A stretch of DNA of 64,000 nucleotides from Galbula dea. Taxonomy: Eukaryota; Chordata; Aves; Piciformes; Galbulidae. The stretch spans positions 747,480 through 811,479 of the forward strand of contig VWZX01007015.1 in the NCBI GenBank assembly GCA_013399015.1. The letters run 5' to 3'. A program made the position numbers and the translations under genes. Below the pieces are notes generated by a model, which was not told where the DNA came from, made no database searches, and worked only from the letters and a program-made list of their open reading frames with translations. Positions 47,133-57,716 of this stretch are shown piece after piece (position 1 is the stretch's first letter; each line of letters begins with the position of its first letter).

Positions 47133-48007
47133 AATTTTAGCCACTTGCTGTTAATATGGCAGTATATACTTGCTTTCTGGTAGTAATTTTGTTAATTACT
47201 ATGTACATATCTATCTATCTATCTATATTTATCTGCACACCCACACACTTGCTTATTAGTAGTGATTTGGAAGAAATAAACTTTAGTACTTTAATGAACT
47301 AAACTCTAACCCTCTAAACTCTGTGCTTTTGTATTACTGAATACACTGCTACAATCTTTACACTCCCAGAGGCCAGATAAGCTTTCTGCCACTATATTTA
47401 TCAAATAGTACCTTTTAATTTCATAAATAATAAGGGTTTTTTAATAAAAGAGCACAACAAACACAAAAACCAACCCCAAACTTAATTGCTTTCATCAGCA
47501 GATGTGTTATGGAGGAGAGATTCCTGTTTGTGATGGTGGTTTTGCTTTGTGGTGATTTTCTCTGTAGGAGGCAGGCTTGTCTAAACTCTTAATTGGCATT
47601 ATCTATTTTTGTGATATGTTAGGGCTCAGTTTTGTACCTGCCATACAAAGGCAGATAGCTGTAAGGCAGGTACAAGCCAATAAACACTGCCCTTCCTTCT
47701 CACCACCTACAGACCCACCGAGAACAACTCAGTGATGCTCTGGGGGCTGGTGCAGCAGGATCCCTTAAGAGTCTGCTTCCCAGTTTGGGGTGAGAGCAGG
47801 CTTTTTAGTGACTGATAACATTTGAAATTCTCCCTTTTCTGTCTTGCACTTTATTCCTTACAGCCTAAATGGTGTTTATAGGCATGATAAACATGTGTTC
47901 TGCCCACATGTGTACTCTGCCTCTCATCCCCGTGTCACTTGTGCACTCACAAGGTGGTGGGGCCATCTTCAACTCTTTCCCATCTCTTGGCTCTTGTTCC
48001 TCAGATG
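47133..48007. other. AT-rich unique intron sequence
   Basis: No gene or transposon is recognised; contains the tetranucleotide run at 47209..47226. Confidence 0.5.
47209..47226. repeat. (ATCT)n microsatellite
   Basis: Four to five ATCT units between tgtacat and atttatctgc. Confidence 0.88.
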
Positions 48008-48490
48008 TCATAGAATCATAGACTCATAGACTCATAGAATGGCTGAGGTTGGAAGGGACCTTAAAGATCATCTAGTTTCAACCCCCCTGCCATGGGCAGG
48101 GACGCCACATTCATTAGACCAGGTCATCCAGGGCCACATCCAGCCTGGCCTTAAACACTGCCACACACTCTACAACCTCTCTGGGCAACCTGTTCCAGTG
48201 CCTCACCATCCTTTGAGTAAAGAACCCCCTTCTAATCTCCAGCCTAAATCTCTCCTCCTTCAGCTTGTAGCCATTCCCCCATGTGCTGTTGCAATCAGAG
48301 CAGGAGAAAAGTCTCTCTCCTTCTGCCCTATAATCCCCTTTCAGGTACTGAAAGGCTGCTATAAGGTCACCTCTAAGCCTTCTCCTCTCCAGGCTGAACA
48401 ACCCCAATTCCTTCAGCCTGTCCTCGTAGGGGAGGTGCTCCAGCCCTTTGATCATCTTTGTGGCCCTCCTTTGAAAGCCCTAGACTGGTC
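48008..48490 (-). mobile_element. CR1 LINE 3' part, inverted (tail group 6)
   Basis: The tail carries four octamer-like units (tcatagaatcatagactcat and onward), then gttggaagggaccttaaaga. An open sense frame at 48114..48455 reads IKGLEHLPYEDRLKELGLFS, LERRRLRGDLIAAFQYLKGD, RFRLEIRRGFFTQRMVRHWN and VARLDVALDDLV-like residues. The 5' truncation is near aaagccctagactgg. It lies 619 bases before the PRKG1 exon. Confidence 0.93.
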
Positions 48491-49068
48491 CTCAGCTGTT
48501 TTCTTTCCATTCAACCTTTGGTTTTAAAGCTCTCTCCCATGTCTCCTCTCAGCATGGTATTGATGAGCAGGTACAAGAGAGTTGCTCTTCTAGGATGAAA
48601 TGTTCATAAAGGAAGGATGGGGTGAGATGGGAATTAATAATGGCCACAGGTAGAAGTAATTTTCCTCTTGGTAATAGCTGTGTTATTCACAGATGAGTGT
48701 TCTTGGGGATTAGTTTTTGGGTGAAGATGGGCAAAATTACCCTGTGATTTTCAGGTGGTGTGTTCAAGACCTAAATCTTTTCCTTTTTTTACCACAAAAA
48801 TTGGGGAACATTTCACCTGAAGGTGTAATACCTGCAACAGTGTTCACATTGAGCTTAGCATACCAGCATTTCCTGACTCTACAGATACTTCACTAAAAAA
48901 AAGCAGCTCTTGAAAGCTGACATATGCTGCTTTGAATCTTCTTCTGAGTTTATGTGCTTCATGATACATGTAATTGCTTTTCAAGTTGTAATTCTCTGAT
49001 GTTTTTATTCACAGGATAACTGAAGACATTTTAAAGCTTAAATCTGAACTTAGTTTCCCTTTTAAAAT
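48491..49068. other. Unique intron sequence just upstream of the PRKG1 exon
   Basis: No repeat is recognised. The sequence becomes T-rich towards the acceptor. Confidence 0.55.
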
Positions 49069-49108
49069 GATCTTTTTTTCTCTTTTTTGTTTTTTTTTCC
49101 CCTCACAG
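49069..49108 (+). promoter_or_regulatory. 3' splice acceptor with polypyrimidine tract
   Basis: A T-rich tract of about 40 bases, broken only by single G or C bases, ends in ccctcacag directly before the PRKG1 exon. It is a strong canonical acceptor on the + strand. I could not choose one branch point with confidence; several adenines lie in the 60 bases upstream. Confidence 0.9.
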
Positions 49109-49222
49109 ATGGAAAGGTTGAAGTGACAAAAGAAGGTGTGAAGTTGTGCACCATGGGACCTGGCAAAGTATTTGGGGAGTTAGCCATCCTCTACAATTGC
49201 ACCCGAACAGCAACTGTCAAAA
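49109..49222 (+). CDS. PRKG1: PRKG1 internal exon: cGMP-dependent protein kinase 1, first cyclic-nucleotide-binding domain
   Basis: This 114-base exon encodes 38 residues of the high-affinity cGMP-binding domain (CNB-A) of the cytosolic serine/threonine kinase that mediates nitric oxide/cGMP signalling, for example in smooth muscle and platelets. Both ends are phase 1: the first two bases complete an Asp codon begun in the previous exon, and the last base starts the next codon (Thr in the known protein). The translation includes KVEVTKEGVKLCTMGPGKVF and then the phosphate-binding cassette FGELAILYNCTRTATV. In that cassette Glu (49177..49179) should contact the cGMP ribose, Arg (49204..49206) the phosphate, and the following Thr (49207..49209) favours cGMP. 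The match to vertebrate PRKG1 is by recall and looks exact. No stop or frameshift is present. The exon is symmetric, so skipping it would keep frame but delete the binding cassette. PRKG2 is the alternative, but its cassette differs. Confidence 0.95.
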
Positions 49223-49228
49223 GTAAGA
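49223..49228 (+). promoter_or_regulatory. 5' splice donor (gtaaga)
   Basis: The exon ends ...caaaa and is followed by gtaaga, a consensus U1 donor. Using it keeps the phase-1 junction expected for PRKG1. Confidence 0.9.
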
Positions 49229-49651
49229 TAACTTCTGAATGCTGATGTTGAGTGACTTGGTTTTGCTTTGAGGAGCAGGCTTCTGTCTCTGCTTTGCAAT
49301 TGCAGCCTCTGTTAGATGTTCTGCTTCCTTAATGAATTCAACTCTTTAGGGCATGGATTATAGTATTAAATTGAGCCACTGTGAGGGGGGAAAAGGATGC
49401 AGGAAAAATAGTGCTTCAGTGGATTCTTTCCCTCAGGTTTGTTCACTCAGGGAACCTCCTCCATTAAAGCAATGTGGTTGATGTTTCCTTATGCAGAGAA
49501 GCTTGTGGCTGCTACTGTGGCTTTCATTGTGATTCCTCCTGAATCTTGTGGTATCTGTGGCTGTTGTTTAGCATATCTGACCCTTGTTTGTCTTCGAGGG
49601 AAACTCAATAAGTGAAGCTTCTGTATTTGTATAGGACAAGTCATTAACAGA
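49229..49651. other. Unique intron sequence just downstream of the PRKG1 exon
   Basis: Nothing recognised; the first CR1 of this intron begins 430 bases after the exon. Confidence 0.55.
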
Positions 49652-49816
49652 CTGCCCAGAGAGGCTGTGGAGTCTCCTTCTCTGGAGAGATTCAAAACCT
49701 GTCTGGATGTGCTTCTGTGTGAGCTGGTCTAGGGAATCCTGCTGTGGCAGGGGGGGTTGGACTGGATGATCTTTGGAGGTCCCTTCCAACTCCTAACATT
49801 CTGTGATTCTGTGATT
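49652..49816 (+). mobile_element. CR1 LINE 3' end (tail group 2)
   Basis: It begins at gactgcccagagaggctgtg and continues ctccttctctggagagattc, gtgtgagctggtctagggaa, tcctgctgtggcaggggggg, tcccttccaactcctaacat, ending in tctgtgattctgtgatt. It matches the inverse of the tails at 24651, 36387 and 56752 closely. Confidence 0.94.
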
Positions 49817-50617
49817 GTTTTCCTCTCTAAACTGTCTAAAAAAAGAAATCCCTTATGGCACTGATCCCCTGCTCTGTCTCCAGTGCTTCTCCTGTAATTT
49901 GGTTTCTTTTATGAATGTTCTGGGCTAAAGTCTAGGTTGCACTGTAAATAGAGGGGAAAAAAAATCACGTTGCTGCATGCAATATAACTATGTTCTCTTT
50001 TGAATTCAGATGAATAGTTGAGGTTTAGGATATATGATATTGCAGTCCTCTTTGCTCTGGAGGGTAAGTGTTTATGGTGACATCTTAAGCAGAAGTTTTA
50101 CAGGAGATGATAAATAGTTGTGTGCTTTAAAGATGCTCGAGGGGAGAAATTAGAAGGGTACAGGCAGGATAGAATAATGCAAACCAAAGATAATGAGGCA
50201 TGTGAGTGCCTGTTCAGAAGAAGGCCTTTCAGAAATACCTCATTTTGCTTCAAGAAGAGAGAGAAATGACAAAATAGGAAAAGTGAACCAGGTTTTATTT
50301 TTGTTGAAGAACATGCTGTTCTCCATAACACTAAAAGAACTTGGCTCAGGTTCTGTATTTTCACCTGGACAAACATTTGCCTTTTTACAGGTACTATTTA
50401 TTTGCAGGTAAGTCCTGGGCTATGATGTAGTTAGTTCATCAGTGGTGCAGTTTATGCTTCAGAGTAATCCAAGTGATTACCAAATGCTTTGGAGTAATGC
50501 CAAATGATGTAACACACTGCACAAGTCATGCCTAGCTCCATGAGGACAGCCCCAGTGACCTCCAGGCTACTTTAGACTGTGTGCTGGGCTGCTCTTCTAT
50601 AAGGTGCTTAATCTGTG
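49817..50617. other. Unique intron sequence
   Basis: Nothing recognised. Confidence 0.5.
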
Positions 50618-50972
50618 CCAATGCTTAACCATTCCTCCAGTGAAGATATTTTTCCTAATATCCAACCTGAATCTTCCCTGACACAACTTGAGGCCATTTG
50701 CTTTTGTCCTGTTGCTTGTTACCTGGGACAAGAGACCCAACCCCACTTTGCTCTGACCTCCTTTCAAGGTGTTGTCAAGAGCAAGAAGGTCTCCCCTCAG
50801 CCTCCTCTTCTCTGGACTAAACAACCCCACTTCCCTCAGCCTCTCCTCACAAGACTTGCTCTCTAGACCCTTCACCAGCTTGTTTCTCTTCTTTGGACAC
50901 ACTCCAGCATCTCAATGTCCTTCTTGTTGGGAGGGACCAAAATTAAACCTGCTATTAGAGGTGTGGTCTGTT
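50618..50972 (-). mobile_element. CR1 LINE fragment, inverted (group 1), tail missing
   Basis: It starts at gccaatgcttaaccattcct, inside the coding end, and so lacks the tail. The sense frame at 50597..50902 shows KLVKGLESKSCEERLREVGL, FSPEKRRLRGDLLALDNTLK, and GLKLCQGRFRLDIRKNIFTG. The upstream limit is at taaacctgctattagaggtg. Confidence 0.9.
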
Positions 50973-52126
50973 TATTCCGTTGGTTGAACGATAAATAAAT
51001 GTCATCAGTCTCTAGAAGGGCAAACACTAGAAATGATTCTATTAAGTCTGATGATAACTTGGATCCTTCCAAGTTTTATTTCAGAAGAGATGGAAAAACT
51101 GATGATTGTAATGAGAGTAGACACCCAGTAACATGAATGCTGGGGATGGTGAAAATGTGTCAAGGGGCATCATCCAACTTTCATTTAGAGAAAGGCTTTA
51201 AGTCAGGGCTTCTGAGTTTTGAGGAGATAGATTTCCATGACCTCTAGAGCATCAGAAGTGGTTTTTGATGTGCCTGCCAGTACTTCTGTACAAGGAGGTT
51301 AAGTGTTTCTTCTTGAGAAATGAAGTCCCACGCAGACTGACGGATGCAGGATGGCAGGTTCAGCTCTGCCTCTGGGCCGTGGCGATGTGTCAGCTGTGGT
51401 GACATCTCTTGCTATGAGTCTTGTTTGGCTTTGTAAATAATAAAGTTTTCAGTGGCATTACTCACTGCATTAGTCTCCATGGGCTTCTCATCTGGTCCTC
51501 ACTCTCTAGGAGGCTGCAGACCTAAAGGAATAAATCACTGCAGGAATGACTGTATATTAAAAGTCATTTAAAGACTTCCACATTTAATTGTTCTCCTCTT
51601 GACTCCTTTTTCATTATGACCTCTTTAAGAGGACATCTCAGGTCTTCTAAATCTACCTCAAGAGCATTACTGTAATATTTTATCAATATTATTACAGTCT
51701 TAAATAAAAGCAGGATGGAGTCTAACCAGGGCCTGGGAAGACAGTGCAAGGGAACCCTTGGGTGTTCAGAAGCATCAAGGAAGGTAGAGCCACATCTCAT
51801 GATGTGTGGTCTCATCTTTAAAGTAACTGCTGACAAGTTTTTGTCTTTGATATTTTTTTCTTGTTCTGAAGCTTGTACTTTGTGATTCCAGATATTACAG
51901 AAGAAATAATTGGGGTTTTTTTTTCTGATGGAGACTGTTGAGTCTGATGTTCCAAGTATGTTATTGTCATGGCTTTCTAAAGTGCTGGTGTTGATAGCTC
52001 AGCATTCATTACATCCAGCAAAATACAAAGCAGCAGCTAATTTCTTCCTCTATCTCTATAGATTATCCAGGGTTCTCAAATGCCTACATGCAGAACTTGA
52101 TACTATTTGAAATTTAAAGGAGAATC
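50973..52126. other. Unique intron sequence
   Basis: No gene or transposon is recognised over 1.15 kb. Confidence 0.5.
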
Positions 52127-52185
52127 ACAGACTTTCACAGAATCCCAGCATGTCAGGGGAGTTGGAAGGGGCTTCTGGAAATCTG
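52127..52185 (-). mobile_element. CR1 LINE tail remnant, inverted (group 3)
   Basis: About 59 bases of inverted tail, tcacagaatcccagcatgtc and gttggaaggggcttctggaa, end exactly where a + CR1 copy starts. Confidence 0.82.
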
Positions 52186-52628
52186 GAAGGCTGCAAAGAT
52201 GCTGAGGGGACTGGAGCTTCTCTCTGAGGATGAAAGGCTGAGAGCCCTGGGGCTGCTTAGCCTGGAGAAGAGCAGGTCCAGAGGGGATCTGCTCAATGCT
52301 GATCAATAGCTGAAGGCAGGGATCAAGAGGATGTGGCCAGACACTTTTTAGTGGTGCCCAGTAATAGGACAAGGGGCAATGGGCACAAACTAGAACCCAG
52401 GAGGTTCCATCTGAACTTAAGGAAAAATTCTTTGCTGGGAGGATGCCAGAGCACTGGCCCAGGCTGCCCAGAGGCCTTGTAGTCTCCTTGTCTAGAGAGA
52501 TTCCAACCCCATCTGGAACTGATTCTGGGCAACCTGCTGTGGGTGCCTCTGCTTTAGCAGGGGGGGTTGGACTAGATGATCTCCAGAGGTCTTTTCCAAC
52601 CCCTACCATGGTGGGATTCTGGGAATTC
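52186..52628 (+). mobile_element. CR1 LINE 3' part (tail group 3)
   Basis: It starts at ggaaggctgcaaagatgctg and keeps gctgcttagcctggagaaga, ggacaaggggcaatgggcac, gttccatctgaacttaagg, agcactggcccaggctgcc. It ends with tttagcaggggggggttgg-like tail sequence and ccctaccatggtgggattct. No octamer repeats remain. The sense frame has several stops. Confidence 0.92.
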
Positions 52629-54370
52629 TGGAATAATCTGATGAGCAGAGTTAAGTAATAATTTTACAGGCAGTTGTGAGGAGCACTGATTTTGTGAGAG
52701 GAGTGGATTCTTCATGCCCTAAGGATATCCTATTTATGTGTGAGGTGGCCTTAGCATCTGAAATTGTATTTTCTCAAGGGCAAAACACAAATGAAAGCTT
52801 CCCACAATAAACATCTCAGTGCAAGGCTGCTGGTCTCAGTGGAGTTACATTCAACACCAGGCCATGTGAAGAAAAAAAGAGGAAGCACAAGCTGAAGTTG
52901 TTTAGACTCTAGATAATGTAAATCTTTTTTTTTGGGGGGGTGAAATGGAGGGTGTCTGCTCAGAAGCCAGCACAAGAGTTTCTCCAACTTCTCTGCTTAT
53001 CAACAGGGTTAGTTGTACAAAACTCTGTAGTGCACAGTGTGATGAAGGCAGTAGTTTCTCAATTTGTTGCTAAGCTTTGATGACTTTTAATTTTCCACCA
53101 TCTGTTTTTAATGGAGTCTAGAGAAATACTTCCCTAGCTTGCTAGCTGCAGCCCTTGAAATTCCTTTACTTTTACAAGGGGTGTGGGAAGGTGGATGATT
53201 TGCAAGGAAAAATAAAGCAAGTCAGTTGCCAGTTAATGCTGCAGATACTCATTAAAAGCCTTGGAGAAGCTTTGGATGTTGCCTTCAGATCTTGTATCAA
53301 TTCAATGAGGTAGTCTAAAGGTTGCTCAGTTCCTTCTTAAAACAATCACATAGGTTGGTAAGAAGTTAATGGTAGATATGCAGCCATTTGATTAAAACCT
53401 TTCTGATATTACTTAGAGAGATGAAACCCAGGTTGGCCAAGCCAGAGATGATCAGGTCACAGATCAGTCTGCTGTGCCTGGTAGGAGATAAATGCATTTC
53501 TCCTGGGAGACAGTAATTTCCAACCCTCCCTTGCACTGCCTGTATTTTTCTCTGACCTTTACAGGTTTTGCAAGGTAATATGACAAAGTGGAATTGGATT
53601 ATTCCTCCAAGGCAAATCCAACAAGAGAAAAATGAGGTTGAGGACAATGGACAAGACGTAGCAGAACTTTTCCCCCCTCCCCTTCTTTCTTCATCTGTAG
53701 GCAGGAACATCTTGGGTATGGAATCTCCATGGCTTGGGAGATAGAAGCATTGGGATGGGTGGTGCTGAGCACAGGGCAGTGACATTTGAAATGAGAGGCA
53801 GACTGAGCAAAGAGAATGGTCTGAGGTGGGAAGAGCAAAGGGACAAATTCCTACAGCACTTGGGTTGGTTGCGTCCCCAAACCATTGACAAGCTTCTAAA
53901 ACTCAAGGGCAAAAAGGAAGAGCTGCTTAAGGAAGCAGGGGAAAAAAAGAGGGAATACAGAGTGGTTCCTCTTGGAGTGTGTTGATATTTACTGGCTTCT
54001 TAGTTAATTGGCAATAGTAAGGAGTACAGTGGTGTGCTGTAGACAGGTCTGACCAACCGTGAGTGGTTTCAGTCCAAGGCTGGCCACTCTGTTGCATCCT
54101 GCCTGTTGTCATCCCACCTGACACAACCCTGGGGTGAAGTGATGTGCTGGCATTTGCCTCCTCATGCATGCCTTTTGTGAGTGAAAAAGTTCTGGAAGCC
54201 AGGCTGTGTGCTTGATGGACAAATTCTAGTTTGCTCTAGTCTGGAGCATTTCAGGCATTGCAGCTTACTGTTGACTGTAGAAAGCAGCCAAAGCAGCTCA
54301 TTCCTTTGAACTGTGTTTTTAATATGGGAAAGGGAGATAAAAGGACTGAGCAAAAGTCTTGACAAGAATG
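52629..54370. other. Unique intron sequence
   Basis: No repeat is recognised over 1.7 kb. A T9G7-type run lies near 52925..52942, and a lysine/glutamate-rich open frame at 53734..53985 is discussed under findings. Confidence 0.5.
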
Positions 54371-54561
54371 AAGTGACAGAGTGGAGCCTCAGCAGGTTTG
54401 CTGATGATCCAAAACTGGGAGGAGTAGCTGACACCCCATCAGGTTCTGCTGCCATTCAGATAGAGCTGGACAGACTGAGAGATGGGAGAGAGGAACCTCA
54501 TGAAACTCAACAAGGGCAAGTTTAGGGTCCTGCACCTGAGGAGGAATAACCCTGTGGGTGA
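54371..54561 (+). mobile_element. CR1 LINE internal fragment (group 3), no tail
   Basis: It covers only the RT box and following region: EWSLSRFADDPKLGGVADTP, then gcagccattcag-like gccattcagatagagctgga and caacaagggcaagtttaggg. It is cut at the point where other copies read ccatagatcagtgc. The absence of a tail means a later deletion removed the 3' part. Confidence 0.9.
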
Positions 54562-56751
54562 TTCAGGGGTTCTGTGGAAAGAAAATCAATTTGGATTTGT
54601 TTTTTGTTGTGGTTAAGTATCAGGCCAGTACTTAAACACTTTTCCTTCCAGTACAGTGGGGTTTTTTTTCCATCTTGGTGAAGTTCTGATGTCTCCAGAT
54701 TCAAGTCACCACATCAGTTTAGAGCTGTGGCAGCACTAACATTTCCAAAGTGTAGCAACTGAGCATCTGTTCAAAAGCTTTAGGCTTACTTCTTATCCTT
54801 GACCTTTGCTTTGACTGCCTATTTTCAATCATGTGAGCTTCAGCTGGTTCCTAACAGTGCAGCAAAGCTGAGCAAAATACTGCAAGCAAGGTGCAATCCA
54901 AAATAATTGGTGGGGGAAAGAGCCATCTGCTGCAGTGCTGGGAATGGTGCTGATGGGCTTCTGTGGAGAAACCTGAGACAGGGAGGGATGAGGCTGTGGA
55001 GGAGCATAGGTGGGGTTTCCTTGTTGATGGTCTGTTTCTAAGCAGCACTTGGCTGCTTTGCATTTTCAAGAGGTCCTGAGCTTGCAGAACTGCATTGCAT
55101 CTACTTTGTTTCTCCCATGTCTACAGGTGACCTTTTTATTCCCCTCCAACTGTGTGGCATTTTCTTTTGCTGATTCCTTCAGGTTTCCTTGGACAGGAGG
55201 GTTTGGTCCTTACTGCTTCAGGAGTTTGAGGAACACTAATGACTCTGACTCAGGCTTTCACCACTGAAATCTTGAGTATAGAAAGCTACCAATCCCATCT
55301 GGGAAATAGATGCTTTCTGCCTATACATTGCATTGTCTACCCTTGGTAAGACAAAAGGAGATGTATTGTCTTCTGCCTGAAACACTATGACCCACAACTT
55401 GAGAGTTTTGTTCTTTTTTCCCCCCCCTTTCAGTGTTCTTAGCATGAAAGGTCTCAAAGGAAAACATGTCCTATATAGCCAGCTCCCAAGCCTCCTGAGA
55501 CTGAGATAAAAAATGACTTATAAATAAGGAAGATGCCAGCTCTAGCAAGATTTGATTTGATTCTCTGAAGAAATGCTTCATCTTTCTCATTTTATTGCAT
55601 CAGTGCATTAATGTGAAGGGTACTGAGATCAGTTCCTGGGTTAGGAGCAACTGCAATTTGAGCTGAAAAAGAAGTGAGGGATGGATGCTGCTGCTGCCTG
55701 GCTCTGCTGGGTTACAAAGCACCAACCCTGCCTCCAGGAAGTGTCACTGTGGATTTTTCTTCTTAATTTGAGCAGTGATTAAAACCAAGAAATCTCTAGC
55801 ACTTGCTTACTGCTGCTTTAAATGCTCCCCTAGTTAGGGGTGTTTTGTGTTGCCTGTGTTCTTGAGAAAAATCTGCCTTGGCTCTCAAGGTCTTTAGTTA
55901 GTGTTTTTAATAAACACCCTCCCCCCCTTTTTTCTTCCCCTCCTTTTCATTGGGTTTTGTTTGTTACTAACTAGGTAGCTTGTTTACTTTGTCTGTCTTT
56001 GGCATCTTGAGCAGTTTGCTAGTCATTTAATGATGGAAACTGGTGTTCTTCAGGGGATCAGGTTTTTGTGGCTCATTTCAATAGACTTCTTCCTTTTTTT
56101 AACTGTTTTATTCTTTTTTTTTTTCCCCTATTGAACAACTTCTAGATTAACTTTGTCACAGTGCTTACCCCAGTATCCAGGGTCTTCTCCTTCACCCTTG
56201 CAGTTGGTTTGCTATTTCTGTTGTCTGTATTGACTCACCTGCAGATGCTTGGAAGGAGAGGGATTGCTGTGATTCAGAGGAGAGACATCAGTGTGAGTTG
56301 TCTTTTCCAGCAGCTCTCATTAGATCAGGAAGAAGTGATGGCTTTGGGAGCCTGCTGAGTGGTTTTGCTCTTGGGAGACACTAAAAGCTGTCTTGAAGGC
56401 AAGAATGGAAGAAAGATGCTGAAGCGTGGTTGATGGCTTGTGTTGGGAGTCCAGGAAACCAAACATTCCTGCAAAATCAAAGAGAAAGTTCTTCAGTCCA
56501 GTCTTTTGGGTGTGCATGCCAATGTGTTGGAGAGAGAGAGAGAGCAGGAAACAAATGCACAGCATCCCATCAATCTCTTAGTTTTCCTCTCCTGATTTCT
56601 GTTATTTCCTAGTTCATTGTACAGTAGCTCGAAGGTTCTCGTCTTGGATTATTCATCTTCTGTAACTCTTCCTTCAGCACCTGTTTAGACAAGGTTTGAT
56701 GACAGAAGGCCTGGAAAACTTACACATTATTTTAAGAGGCACTCTTAGGAA
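54562..56751. other. Unique intron sequence
   Basis: The longest repeat-free stretch (2.2 kb). Simple runs only: C-rich near 55420 and 55919, T runs near 56116, and (GA)n at 56530..56544. No gene is recognised. Confidence 0.5.
56530..56544. repeat. (GA)7 microsatellite
   Basis: Seven GA units between tgttg and gcaggaaac. Confidence 0.85.
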
Positions 56752-56934
56752 TCACAGAATCACAGAATGTTAGGAGTTGGAAGGGACCTCAAAAGATCAT
56801 CTAGCCCAACCCCCCTGCCACAGCAGGATTCCCTAGACCAGGTCACACAGAAGCACGTCCAGACAGGTTTTGAATCTCTCCAGAGAAGGAGACTCCCCAG
56901 CCTCTCTGGGCAGTCTGGGCCAGGGCTCTGGCTG
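56752..56934 (-). mobile_element. CR1 LINE 3' end, inverted (tail group 2)
   Basis: A well-preserved inverted tail (aatcacagaatcacagaatg, gttggaagggacctcaaaag, gcaggattccctagaccagg) with the PRLPREAGESPSLERFKTCL sense codons. It is truncated after gccagggctctggctgag. Confidence 0.94.
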
Positions 56935-57146
56935 AGAGACTGAATGGGACTTGAAAACTTGTAGCCAAATTGGAAATGGAGTATGGAGAAATCTTGAATG
57001 CTGGTTTGCTTTTATAATGAGGTTGGATACCTGGAGAAATAAATGTCTGTCAAACTGTTCAGCCCAGTAACATTCTTGAAGAGCATTCATCAGACATTGC
57101 TGGCAAGGTGGAAGCATCACATGTCATTTTAAGAGTGGTCTGCTCT
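56935..57146. other. Short unique intron spacer
   Basis: Nothing recognised between two minus CR1 copies. Confidence 0.5.
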
Positions 57147-57716
57147 CACAGAATCACAGAATTGATTGGAAATGGGTTGATGGGATGGGTTGATTGGATG
57201 GGTTGGAAAGGAGCCTCAAGATCATCTAGTCCAACCGATAGCCCTACACTACTCTTACCCCTAAATCATCCCCTGAAGAAACACATNNNNNNNNNNNNNN
57301 NNNNNNNNNNNNNNNNNNNNNNNNNNNNNNNNNNNNNNNNNNNNNNNNNNNNNNNNNNNNNNNNNNNNNNNNNNNNNNNNNNNNNNNNNNNNNNNNNNNN
57401 NNNNNNNNNNNNNNNNNNNNNNNNNNNNNNNNNNNNNNNNNNNNNNNNNNNNNNNNNNNNNNNNNNNNNNNNNNNNNNNNNNNNNNNNNNNNNNNNNNNN
57501 NNNNNNNNNNNNNNNNNNNNNNNNNNNNNNNNNNNNNNNNNNNNNNNNNNNNNNNNNNNNNNNNNNNNNNNNNNNNNNNNNNNNNNNNNNNCCCAAAATG
57601 CAGGACTGTACATTTAGCCTTATTAAAACTCATCCCATTGGTCTCTGCCCATGGATCCAGCCTGTCTAGGTCCCTCTGCAGAGCCTGCCTACCCTCAAGC
57701 AGATCCACACTCAAGA
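57147..57716 (-). mobile_element. Young CR1 LINE, inverted (tail group 5), interrupted by an assembly gap
   Basis: Tail at left: cacagaatcacagaattgat, an expanded ATGGGTTGA-type stretch, then gagcctcaagatcatctagt and gataccc-type gatagccctacactactc. After the 305-base N gap, the sense strand gives SVDLLEGRQALQRDLDRLDP and WAETNGMSFNKAKCTVLHFG. It is the same group as 20407..21343 and nearly identical to it in the visible parts. The 5' truncation is at the LEGRQ/SVDL boundary, slightly downstream of FADD. Confidence 0.94.
57287..57591. other. Assembly gap (305 N) inside young CR1
   Basis: The flanks align to 21234 and 20601 in the sister copy, so about 632 bases are expected here unless this copy has a deletion. 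Confidence 0.95.

Larger units (their letters stand above)
1..49108 (+). other. PRKG1: PRKG1 intron upstream of the exon (partial)
   Basis: Everything before the exon reads as one intron, running off the left edge. The previous PRKG1 exon is not in the window. PRKG1 is known for very long introns in vertebrates, so 49 kb without an exon is not surprising. The content is CR1 copies of both orientations separated by unique sequence. Confidence 0.8.

Noticed and set aside
52103..52609. 168-codon minus-strand open frame
   Set aside because: It is the antisense of a + CR1 copy, with typical antisense residues such as CPSRSLGSLG-like text; no independent gene.
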